Part shown: positions 29,301-37,548 of the stretch, one piece after another | Position numbering within the stretch: position 1 is the stretch's first letter | Layout: each line of letters begins with the position of its first letter | Source of the DNA: an uncultured bacterium | Lineage (GTDB): Bacteria; Bacillota; Clostridia; Oscillospirales; Oscillospiraceae | DNA length: 45,483 nt | Assembly: GCA_949288405.1 (NCBI GenBank) | Contig: CASEKM010000001.1 | Span: 1-45,483, forward strand | Direction: 5' to 3' | Program-made: the position numbers and the translations under genes | The notes under the pieces: generated by a model | Seen by the model: the letters and a program-made list of their open reading frames with translations, nothing else | What the model was told of the DNA's origin: nothing | Database searches by the model: none

Positions 29301-32229
29301 CCAATTCCTGATAGTACAGATCTGCGTTGGCGTACAGACGGTCCAAGATTCGATCATAATGGACCTCGGTATTCTGAACTTTATAAATCAGATCCCACTT
29401 GTCGTCCACATGGCAGCCGTAGGTGCGGGAGAGCTGCGACATCAGCTCATAGACAGGCACGCTTCCCTGGGCCCGGATCAGCGCCACCAGGAACGACTTG
29501 ATGGTGACGTCGGCCGAACCCTTATAGAACACAATGCTGCCGAACACACGGCTGTAGGAGAACCGGCTGTCGGAGAGCAGCAGACTGGCATAGAACCAGT
29601 CGGAAAATCCGTATTCCTCCAGCTTTGAGACAACCCCCTCCTCCCGCAGGGACTGGATGGTGAAATAGGCGCCGTCCGCCGCAAAGCTGTAGACCTTCTG
29701 GCAGAAGGAGCGGAGCATCTCCCGGGTGATCCCGAAGCGCTCCAGCCTCCGGAGCTGGATGATCCGGTTGGGCTCCAGCTCCACCACGCGCAGGTCCCGC
29801 TTCAGCTCCTGGAGGGCCTGATAAAATGCCTGGACCCCGCCAAAGCGGCTGCGGAGGGCGGACAGCTCCATCACGTCCTCGCGGGTCAGCAGCGCGGTGA
29901 AATAGTCTTCCAAAGAAGGATAGTGCTGCAGCACATAGTTGGAGAACACAGAAAACCCCATGACCTTCAAATTGTACGGGTTCACTTCCTCCAGATCCGC
30001 GTCCGGATACATCTTCCGGTAGAGGTCCCGTACCTCATCCAGATAGTAGAAGTCCCCGGTCAGGCGGCTTTGGAGCGCCGAGCGTCTCTCGTCTGGCATG
30101 ACCTTCTGATCGATGGTGTAGTACCCCTGGTGATAAAATTCCGCAAATGGGGTGAGATAGTTCATGGCGACTGTGGTGGAATCATAGCCATATTCCCGGT
30201 GCACCAGCTCCGCCAGGTCCGCCGTACTGATGGGGGCGTTTTCCGCCAAAAGCCGGAAAATAGCGGCGTCCCGGTCAAAGTCGCCGAACTTGAGCTCCGG
30301 CATGCGCCCAAAGTGCAGGTCGTGGAAACTGCCCTCCGGAACAATCTTCCGCAGCAGGTTGTGAAGCTCATACTGGTCCCGGATGTCGTATTTCTTCATG
30401 ACCTCCGGATAGGCCTCCATGAATTTCAGCGTGGACAACTCAACATTTTGATACGCATTCAGATCCAGAATTTCCAGCAGCTCCTCGTAATCCCGCCCGT
30501 CCACATCGTAGTACCGGAGCTGCTCGTTCTGCTTCCAGAGCAGGAAGCGGGCTTCGGACAGGCGGTTTTTCCGGGTCCGGTAGACCGACGGAGTGTAGTA
30601 CACATCCTCGCCATAGGTCACATCTTCCTCCTTCAGGAATTCATTGTACCGCTGGACGAATTCATCAAAGGAGATGTCCTCCCGGCAGAATTTTTCCGCC
30701 ACGATCTCCTCCAGGTCGGCGCGCTTCTTGTCCACCCACTTGCCGCCGATATACAGCCTGTTTCGGTTGAGATAGGTCTTGATCTTCAGCCGGAGGCTGA
30801 CGCCCAGATGCGGATCGTCCAGCGCCGACTTGAGCTCCTTGCTGCCCCGCTTGACGTCGCTGAGCTCCAGGTAAGTCCACACCGCAGCGGGCACGCCCAG
30901 CCAGTCGCCAGCCTCCCTTTTGTCAAAATCATAGGTTTCATAGAAGTAGCGGTAGTAGTCCTCGTCAAACAGTTCCTGCCCGGTCTGGGCGCAGTGCACA
31001 GACCGGACTTTTGCAGCTCCCTTCTTGACGATCTGCCGCACCCGCTCCCGGGTCAGTCCATCCTCCTGGGCAATGGCCTCTAAAGTCCCCCCCTGAAGGC
31101 GCTTGCGGATAAAGTCGCGGCTGCGATCGTCCAGATTCGGACAGACCTCCAGGTAATCGCGGAAGCTCTCATAGACCCGGTAGCAGCGAAAATCCACATA
31201 TTCCAGCTTCTTGGCCGCCAGCAGGCCTCCGATCAGCGCCTTGAGGCGCGCCTGTGTGACCGGTTCCGGAAGGTCCAGGCGCTCTGTAATGTCAGCCAGA
31301 CTCAGGCCAAGAAACGGGGCGTCCCGGTAGAGGTCCAAAATTCTTTTCTGAAGCAAGCTGTCCTCCCAGAGCACGGAGCCGTCTCCCGCACAGAAGGCAG
31401 CCAGCCTCTCCCCGTGCTCCCTCCAGTACGCCTCCATGGCGGCGAGGATCTCCTCGATGGACTTTGTCCCAAGGGATGGGATCTGATTCAGGTCCTCCCG
31501 TCTGACAAACACAAGGTCGCTCATACGGCTGTAGCCCTCCTGCAGCAGCCGGTTTTGAGGCCGGCTGGACAGACCCATGGCCTGGATATCCCGGTCATTG
31601 GCCTTCACATAGCGGAGGATGGCGTCATGCTGCTCCGGCATAAGGAGCAGCTGCGTCACACGCCCCCCCTTAGGCAGGGCAGCCGGCTGTATTTTCTCCG
31701 CGGCATACGTCAAAATGTCCTCTGCGTGCTCGATGATGTACCGCCGGGTCAATTTTTCGATTTCCGCCGCCGATTCCGCGTCCATCCTGGGGATCTGCAG
31801 AAGCTCCTCCTGCGTGGAAAAGACGATCTCATGCAGCTTCTCACAGCCCTGGAGCATCAGGTGGTTGAACGCCCTGGCGGACAGCAGCTCCAGCTCGTCG
31901 ATGCGGCTTCCCTTCTCCTTGAGATATTCGGTGACCAGCCCCCGATGGGACGCATCCGCAAGCCAGGTCTGGAAATCCACACAATCCCGGGAAGGCGCCG
32001 GAGAGGACGCGTTGGTCTCCGGCAAGCCGCCCCCGCCTGCGCTCTTATATTCCTCAATCTTCGCCAAAATCTCCTCCACGGACTTCTTTCCCAAGTTTTT
32101 TCCCGCGGAGAGCGTCTCCTCGGTATATCCCAGCAGGTCCCCCACGCTGTGCACTTCCATGCGGTGCAGCGCGTTCCGGGAACGCGCGGACAGCCCGATC
32201 TGATCGATGGACATTTGCTCTATCTTCAT
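29290..32229 (-). CDS. Protein with three RNA polymerase alpha-CTD-like repeats and a sigma-region-4 helix-turn-helix
   Basis: The 979-residue protein starts MKIEQMSIDQIGLSARSRNA at ATG 32229 with AAGAGG upstream, 11 bases after the HEPN/ParB stop; a longer frame to 32556 only reads through that gene. Residues about 11-62 are a close match to the alpha-subunit C-terminal domain (LSARSRNAL...NLGKKSVEEILAKIEEY). Two further copies follow at about 115-166 and 219-269 (GLSSRPQNRL...SLGTKSIEEILAAME). Residues about 366-410 resemble sigma-70 region 4 (LQGGTLEAIAQEDGLTRERVRQIVKKG). The remaining 560 residues are unassigned and mostly helical. Such a protein could bind DNA or RNA polymerase in several places, or use helix-hairpin-helix-like folds simply to hold DNA. 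Confidence 0.85.
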   Translation of the reverse strand: MKIEQMSIDQIGLSARSRNALHRMEVHSVGDLLGYTEETLSAGKNLGKKSVEEILAKIEEYKSAGGGGLPETNASSPAPSRDCVDFQTWLADASHRGLVTEYLKEKGSRIDELELLSARAFNHLMLQGCEKLHEIVFSTQEELLQIPRMDAESAAEIEKLTRRYIIEHAEDILTYAAEKIQPAALPKGGRVTQLLLMPEQHDAILRYVKANDRDIQAMGLSSRPQNRLLQEGYSRMSDLVFVRREDLNQIPSLGTKSIEEILAAMEAYWREHGERLAAFCAGDGSVLWEDSLLQKRILDLYRDAPFLGLSLADITERLDLPEPVTQARLKALIGGLLAAKKLEYVDFRCYRVYESFRDYLEVCPNLDDRSRDFIRKRLQGGTLEAIAQEDGLTRERVRQIVKKGAAKVRSVHCAQTGQELFDEDYYRYFYETYDFDKREAGDWLGVPAAVWTYLELSDVKRGSKELKSALDDPHLGVSLRLKIKTYLNRNRLYIGGKWVDKKRADLEEIVAEKFCREDISFDEFVQRYNEFLKEEDVTYGEDVYYTPSVYRTRKNRLSEARFLLWKQNEQLRYYDVDGRDYEELLEILDLNAYQNVELSTLKFMEAYPEVMKKYDIRDQYELHNLLRKIVPEGSFHDLHFGRMPELKFGDFDRDAAIFRLLAENAPISTADLAELVHREYGYDSTTVAMNYLTPFAEFYHQGYYTIDQKVMPDERRSALQSRLTGDFYYLDEVRDLYRKMYPDADLEEVNPYNLKVMGFSVFSNYVLQHYPSLEDYFTALLTREDVMELSALRSRFGGVQAFYQALQELKRDLRVVELEPNRIIQLRRLERFGITREMLRSFCQKVYSFAADGAYFTIQSLREEGVVSKLEEYGFSDWFYASLLLSDSRFSYSRVFGSIVFYKGSADVTIKSFLVALIRAQGSVPVYELMSQLSRTYGCHVDDKWDLIYKVQNTEVHYDRILDRLYANADLYYQELDEM

Positions 32230-32240
32230 GACGGAACCTC

Positions 32241-33962
32241 TTATCTTCTCAGGAGCGCCTGGAAGCTCTTCACGATTTTCTCCAGCTCGTCCAGCTCTGC
32301 CTTTAAGTTCTCTTTCTCTTCGGAATCCATCTTCCCAAACAGGCGGGAATCTACTTCCATCATCAGGGCAATGCTCTTTGACACGTTTTCCAGCGGCATG
32401 CTCTTGAGCTGCTTGACCCTGGAGCGCCGCAGTGCCTTCTCCATGGATATCTGCAGCTCCTCGGCCAACTGAGGATTCTCCGCTGCGAAGCGGTCCACAT
32501 CCCGCTTGGAGCGGATCTCCACAGCGGCATATCGCTCTGAAATAGCGCGGCTCCACTTTTGCTGGTCCTCAAAATAGGAGCCATAGGTATCGCTTTTCAC
32601 CAATCCCTTGATATCCCGGATGAATTTTCTCTGATCCGGGATGGCCTTCATCATGGCGTTGTTGAATACAATTGTTTTCAGCTGACTGCGCTGCTCTGCG
32701 TCCAGTTTTTTCAGCGGGGCGAGCATCTCCTGAAACAGGCTGTATACCTGATACTCCCTTGCAATATGGTACTGCCCAGGCAGTTTGAGATAGGCGAGAA
32801 ACTCGCGGATCAGCTCCACCACCTCGATGCGCTTTTTGACCTCAGAGAGCGGTTCATCCGCGGTGGAGGCGTACTCCCCCGCCGTCAGCAGCCCAGTCTG
32901 CACCACATCCCGATATGTACCCAGGGCGTAGTCGATGAGGTCGTACTCCACCTTTTTCCGCTCGCCGTGCTGGACCGCCAGCTCCAGAAGCTTGATCTGC
33001 TTTTTGTCCTCTTGGATATCCACGTCCATGAGCACGGTCTCAAAATAGGTTGGGGTCCCGGTCTCCCGCTGGATCCGCCGCAGGCAGGTCAGACGCCGGT
33101 TGCCGTCTACCACGCGCCCGTCCGCCAGGGTCACGCCAGGGGTGGTCTGACCGCATACGGAGATGTTCTTCTGATCCTTCTGGATCATCTCCGGGTTGCT
33201 CTGGTAGATGAATTCCTCGATCACCTGATTGTAGCGCTCCCGGTCCAGCTTTTTCAGCGCTTCGGAGCCATGTTCGGCCTCATAGCGGGAAATCCAGGTG
33301 GCAATGCGGTCGTTCTGGTCGTTGAAATACAGCGCATCCAGACGCACCCGATAGACCGGGTACACCACGGTTTTCCCGCCGTAAGTCACCTTTCGGGTCA
33401 GTGTGGTCCTCTGCACCACATCCGTGTCCACCTTCTGCAGAAGGCTGCCTTCCAGAAGCTCCCCCCGTTTGGAAAGGGACTCCGGCTGCTCTGCGCCTGC
33501 ATAGGATATGACCGCATGCTCCGCCCTGGCACGTACACTCTGATACAGCTCCCGGATCTCATCGGCGCTCTCCTCGTCGATCGCCCGGCACAAAAGCGCC
33601 ATGGTGTCCAGCGCGCGCTCCGCTTCCGGCTGCTCCAGGTCCTGCGCCCCCAGATGCGCTAATTTATTCCGCACCCCCATCAGCTCTTTGGCCCAGGTGC
33701 GGCAGTTAAGCGGCAGGTAATTGCGAAATACATCGCTCCACTTCCGGTCCATCAGCCGGAGGCAGTTGGCAATATCCAGGGAATCCAGAAGCTCCCCGTA
33801 CGTCCCTTCCCGAGGCAGATCCTTTGGCTCCGAAAGGGCGGAGAGCACCTCCGCCCACCACCGATCCCGATAGGTCTTGTGCAATATCTGCCCCAAATAC
33901 CCAGACATAGCGCTCAACAGAATCCGGAACCCCTTATGGACCAGTTCGTAGTTTTCCCCCAT
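32241..33962 (-). CDS. Swt1-type HEPN plus ParB/sulfiredoxin-like domain protein
   Basis: The 573-residue protein starts MGENYELVHKGFRILL at ATG 33962 with AAAGGAAG upstream. Residues about 1-130 match the Swt1-like HEPN domain, with a candidate RNase motif R-x4-H at Arg98-His103 (RNKLAH). Residues about 200-300 resemble the ParB/DndB N-terminal fold, with the core TLADGRVVDGNRRLTCLRRI. A long helical C-terminal part ends in a coiled coil. HEPN domains in defence islands are often toxins or nuclease effectors, and ParB-like folds bind nucleotides (CTP/ATP) or DNA. It opens the second transcription unit of the cassette behind a strong promoter. Catalytic activity is not proven by the motif alone. 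Confidence 0.82.
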   Translation of the reverse strand: MGENYELVHKGFRILLSAMSGYLGQILHKTYRDRWWAEVLSALSEPKDLPREGTYGELLDSLDIANCLRLMDRKWSDVFRNYLPLNCRTWAKELMGVRNKLAHLGAQDLEQPEAERALDTMALLCRAIDEESADEIRELYQSVRARAEHAVISYAGAEQPESLSKRGELLEGSLLQKVDTDVVQRTTLTRKVTYGGKTVVYPVYRVRLDALYFNDQNDRIATWISRYEAEHGSEALKKLDRERYNQVIEEFIYQSNPEMIQKDQKNISVCGQTTPGVTLADGRVVDGNRRLTCLRRIQRETGTPTYFETVLMDVDIQEDKKQIKLLELAVQHGERKKVEYDLIDYALGTYRDVVQTGLLTAGEYASTADEPLSEVKKRIEVVELIREFLAYLKLPGQYHIAREYQVYSLFQEMLAPLKKLDAEQRSQLKTIVFNNAMMKAIPDQRKFIRDIKGLVKSDTYGSYFEDQQKWSRAISERYAAVEIRSKRDVDRFAAENPQLAEELQISMEKALRRSRVKQLKSMPLENVSKSIALMMEVDSRLFGKMDSEEKENLKAELDELEKIVKSFQALLRR

Positions 33963-34079
33963 AAGCCGCAACTTCCTTTCTCACTTCGCCAGTATCGCTA
34001 TCTCAATTGTACACCGTACTTCTTTCCGCCTCGCAGCCTCCGTAAAAAAGAAGGCTGCCGGAGCGGACATCTAGAATTT

Positions 34080-34107
34080 ATTATAGTGATTTTCATTGCA
34101 CTTGCAA
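34080..34107 (-). promoter_or_regulatory. Sigma-A promoter of the HEPN/ParB unit
   Basis: On the minus strand TTGCAA (34102-34107), a 16-base spacer and a perfect TATAAT (34080-34085). A hairpin with arms GCAGCCT/AGGCTGC (34033-34058) lies in the leader; its T-run is in the loop, so it is not a standard terminator. Confidence 0.7.
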
Positions 34108-34193
34108 GAGAGGACCCGCCTTACGCCTGTCCCCGATCTCCCGATTCCAACGGTCGGAAGCAACCGCGGGTCTCCAGATATTGGCCCGTTGTT

Positions 34194-36236
34194 TTAAATC
34201 GGCACATTGTATTTCCTGGCATAGCGAAGGACTTCTGCCGGACTGGCCCGGCGGATGTCATCCGCTTCCAGAAACATTCCCTTCAGGCCGGAGAAGGCCC
34301 CCGCATAGACCTTTTCCAGAATCAGCTTTCTCACTCGGGCAATGTCTATGTCGTATAGGGCGATGTGCAGCTCGTCGCGGTCAATGCCCTTGAGGGAGAG
34401 GACGCTGGACTGAGCAGCTTCTGCCACAAATTTGGAGAGCGGCTTCTCCTGAGTGCCGAACAGGTACAGTTTTCGCTTTGCCCGCGTCACCGCCACATAA
34501 AAAAGCTTTCGCTCGTCGTCTATGTCCGACGCATATTGCTCCTTGTTCTCCTCAAATCTCCCGCCCAGGACATGCCAGTACTTCCTGCCTCCCTGCCTGC
34601 GTCCGGGGAACTCACCTTTTTGCAGATTGGGGAGAAATACCGTGTCGAATTCCAGTCCCTTGGACTTATGGACTGTCATCAGCTGCACCGCATCCGGAGC
34701 AATGTTCGCCTGCTGGAAGTTGTGATATTTGTACTCCTCCGCGGCGCGTGTTTCCAGAAAGCGGAGCACACCGGAGACCCGGGCAGATAGCTGCTGGTCT
34801 CCGTAGATGGTATCGTAGTCGTCCAAAATGGTACATACGCCCTCCAGGTCGTCGCTGCGGACAGTCCAGTCTGTTGCCCTGTCATCCAAGAACTGGACTT
34901 TCCAGGCAAATTCCCGCAGGACCAGGCTGAGCCGGCAGCGCCGGCAGTCTCCCCCGCTCCGCGCCATTTTTCTCAGGTACCGAAAGCCGGAATTGAGGCA
35001 TTCTCCCTCGGCGTATCCGTTCCAGCAGGCAGCAAGGGCCGGCTTGTCCACGTCCTGCAGGATGGAGAGCGTCTGAACAAACCGGCGGAAATAGTTCCCC
35101 TCAAAAAACTGCTTCGCACTGTCCGTGTAGTAAGGGACCCCACCACGGCACAGATGCTCCCCGATGGAGTCGATGTACTTTCCTTTCCGCACCAGAACCG
35201 CGATCTCCGAATAGGGGACCCCCTGACTGTGGCGGCGTGTGATTTCCTCCGCGATGGCATCGTATTGCAGGCCTTCTGTGTAAAAGCTCTGGGCCAGACA
35301 CGCATCCCGTTCCGAGACGCCCCGGGCCCGCATCCGCTTTTCCAGGCGGCGGCCGTTGTTGCGGATTACCGTGTCAGCCACGTCTACGATCTCCGGTACG
35401 CAGCGGAAGTTGTCCTCCAGACGGATCTGCACCACGTCGGGATACCGCTTCGAAAATCCGATCATATTTTCCGCATTGCTCCCTCTAAACTGGTAGATGG
35501 TCTGGTCGTCATCTCCCACCACGCAGAGGTTGGCACCGGCGTGAGCGAAGCGGGCGATGAGCTTCTCCTGAAGATCGTCCACGTCCTGGTACTCATCCAC
35601 CACCAGATACCGGACGGTTTTCAAATAGTCCTGAAGGGCCGGCTCTGCCTCAATGGCGTGCAGCGTCTCCAGGATCAGCAGGGAAAAATCCAGGTAGCCG
35701 CGCTCATATAGGGCTGTGCGGTACTGTTCAAAGACCTCCCGCTGCTCCTGGGTCCAGAGGGCGTGGCTGTCGTAGTCGTCCGCCATCTTCTCCATGCACT
35801 CCAGAAACAGCCGGATATCGTTGGGGCCTCCCGTCAGACCCAGCCGCTCTCTTCCGCATGAACTGCCGTAGCGGTGTACAAAAAGGTGGGTTTTCACCGT
35901 ATCCAGTACCTGGAAGTCCCGAAATTTCTCGCTGCCGCGGTCCAGAAGCTGCTTGCAGAAGGCGTGGATGGTCCCTACATACATCCCATCAGCCCCGCCT
36001 GCGGTGAGTCCATCCTGCTCCAACGCCCTCTGGATCCGTTCCTTCATGGAGTTTCCGGCCTTATTGGTAAAGGTAAAGGCCACGATATGCTCCGGCCACA
36101 CCTCCGGCTTTTCCCGCAGAATGTACGCAATGCGCCGGGTGATAACCTCCGTTTTCCCAGACCCAGCGCAGGCGATCAGCTGGAGATTGTGGTCGATGGT
36201 CTCCACCGCCCGCTGCTGTTCTCGTGTCAGTTCCAT
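34194..36236 (-). CDS. UvrD/Rep-like superfamily 1 DNA helicase with cassette mini-domain
   Basis: The 680-residue protein starts MELTREQQRAVETID at ATG 36236, directly after the preceding stop, with GGAGG overlapping that gene's end. The helicase motifs are complete: Q motif TREQQRAV, Walker A ACAGSGKTE (22-30), AFTFTNKAGNSMKERI, Walker B DEYQDVDDLQ, GDDDQTIYQFRGS, LMTVHKSKGLEFDTVFLPNL and YVAVTRAKRKLYLFG. It should unwind DNA 3' to 5'. The last 40 residues (VYAGAFSGLKG, LEADDIRRAS, ARKYNVPI) are not normal for UvrD and are homologous to the two 56-residue proteins of the element. This tail probably links the helicase to other components. Confidence 0.94.
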   Translation of the reverse strand: MELTREQQRAVETIDHNLQLIACAGSGKTEVITRRIAYILREKPEVWPEHIVAFTFTNKAGNSMKERIQRALEQDGLTAGGADGMYVGTIHAFCKQLLDRGSEKFRDFQVLDTVKTHLFVHRYGSSCGRERLGLTGGPNDIRLFLECMEKMADDYDSHALWTQEQREVFEQYRTALYERGYLDFSLLILETLHAIEAEPALQDYLKTVRYLVVDEYQDVDDLQEKLIARFAHAGANLCVVGDDDQTIYQFRGSNAENMIGFSKRYPDVVQIRLEDNFRCVPEIVDVADTVIRNNGRRLEKRMRARGVSERDACLAQSFYTEGLQYDAIAEEITRRHSQGVPYSEIAVLVRKGKYIDSIGEHLCRGGVPYYTDSAKQFFEGNYFRRFVQTLSILQDVDKPALAACWNGYAEGECLNSGFRYLRKMARSGGDCRRCRLSLVLREFAWKVQFLDDRATDWTVRSDDLEGVCTILDDYDTIYGDQQLSARVSGVLRFLETRAAEEYKYHNFQQANIAPDAVQLMTVHKSKGLEFDTVFLPNLQKGEFPGRRQGGRKYWHVLGGRFEENKEQYASDIDDERKLFYVAVTRAKRKLYLFGTQEKPLSKFVAEAAQSSVLSLKGIDRDELHIALYDIDIARVRKLILEKVYAGAFSGLKGMFLEADDIRRASPAEVLRYARKYNVPI

Positions 36237-36237
36237 A

Positions 36238-37509
36238 TCAGTCCTCCAACGCCTGCAGGGCCGTGTAGAGCTGGACGTTGGCGAGGGCCCGGCCCTCCGC
36301 GTCCGCACCCTCGGGGATCTGGAAGTGCTGAAGCAGAAATTCCCTGGTATTGTGCTCCATATCAAATTCCTCGGAAACATCTGCGGCGTAATCCAGCAGA
36401 TCCAGGAAGGGGTTTTTGATCTCCTGCATACCTGTATACCGGGCTGCCCGGGAGATCAGCTTCCCCTGGTTGCCCAGGGCCTGAGTGGACACCAGCACGT
36501 CGCCCTGTACAAAGTCAAAAAAGCGCCTCATAGCCAGGTCCACATCGTCCGCGCTCTCCACTGCCTCCCTGTCCACCCCAGGCAGACTGCTCAGTGCTTT
36601 TTTCCAGCCCATCGATTTCCAGGGGCGGATCAGGCTCTGGAAGGTCCCAGCGGGGACGCCCTCCCGCACGCGGACAGCGGCGATTTGGAAAATATCCTTT
36701 GCCGGAGCCGCAAAGCTGGGCACCTCCTCACACCAGAATGCGCAGTAGTTCTCCAAAGCTCCCCCGTCCCACTCCTCGATGGGCTGAAACTCGCTCTCCG
36801 GCACCTTCTTCGGCGGCAGCGTAACCCGGGGATGGGGGATCCCCTTCTCCTCCAGGATGTGAGCCAAATTTCTCCGCCGGGCCTCGGTGGCGGGCCAATA
36901 GGGCTTTTTTGTCCGGTAGCGTGTGAGATCTGTCTTGATCCGCTCATACATAGCGGGAACGCTGCTGAACTTCGAGAGCAGGACCATATCCTCCTCCCGG
37001 CAGACGCGCAGCTTCTCCGCCGCCTGCTCCGCTAGGTCATACTCGGCCACAAACCCGTAGTACAGGGCGGCAGACTCATACAGCTCTCCGCTCAGTCCGT
37101 CCGTTTTGAGGATCTCATCACACCATTTCCGCGGCTTCACAAAGTCGTTGCGCTCATAGCTGCGCAGGAGATCGCGGAGGACCCACTGCCGCCGCCAGTC
37201 CCAGTCCGGGTGGCTGCCCAGATAGGCCAGGGCCTCCTGCTCAAACTCCGGCTGTCGGATCACCGCGTGATAGCGGCAGCGGCTGAAGGCCGCCGTCTCT
37301 TCATCGAACAGGCTCAGCAGCTCAGGGATACAATCCCTCGCGTCCTTGGGGTTCTCAAACCGCCCCATAAAGGGCTTTAGGAATTCGTTCCCGCAGGTCT
37401 CCTCTTTGTAGTAGAGGACCTCTATTACGATTTTGTCCAGGATGTCCTGACTGCGGCAGTCCTGGCAGAGATAACTCCGGGCCTCCCGCCCGCAATTCAA
37501 ACACTTCAT
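36238..37509 (-). CDS. Zinc-ribbon protein with degenerate DnaQ-like exonuclease domain
   Basis: The 423-residue protein starts MKCLNCGREARSYLC at ATG 37509 with AAAGGAAG upstream. Cys3, Cys6, Cys15 and Cys18 form a treble-clef or ribbon zinc site. A helical middle follows, then residues about 253-420 align with DEDDh exonucleases: DIFQIAAVRVREG, TFQSLIRP, VESADDVDLAMRRFFDFVQGDVLV and a C-terminal GRALANVQLY. The catalytic acids appear lost: the usual DxE reads WCE (Trp259), the second Asp is Asn347, and the last HRALxDA reads GRALANV. It is therefore probably a non-catalytic DNA-binding pseudo-exonuclease acting with the helicase encoded one base downstream. Alignment is by eye. Confidence 0.75.
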   Translation of the reverse strand: MKCLNCGREARSYLCQDCRSQDILDKIVIEVLYYKEETCGNEFLKPFMGRFENPKDARDCIPELLSLFDEETAAFSRCRYHAVIRQPEFEQEALAYLGSHPDWDWRRQWVLRDLLRSYERNDFVKPRKWCDEILKTDGLSGELYESAALYYGFVAEYDLAEQAAEKLRVCREEDMVLLSKFSSVPAMYERIKTDLTRYRTKKPYWPATEARRRNLAHILEEKGIPHPRVTLPPKKVPESEFQPIEEWDGGALENYCAFWCEEVPSFAAPAKDIFQIAAVRVREGVPAGTFQSLIRPWKSMGWKKALSSLPGVDREAVESADDVDLAMRRFFDFVQGDVLVSTQALGNQGKLISRAARYTGMQEIKNPFLDLLDYAADVSEEFDMEHNTREFLLQHFQIPEGADAEGRALANVQLYTALQALED

Positions 37510-37548
37510 AGGGATCAAACTTCCTTTCTAAGTCAGTGTAGGCAGTAG

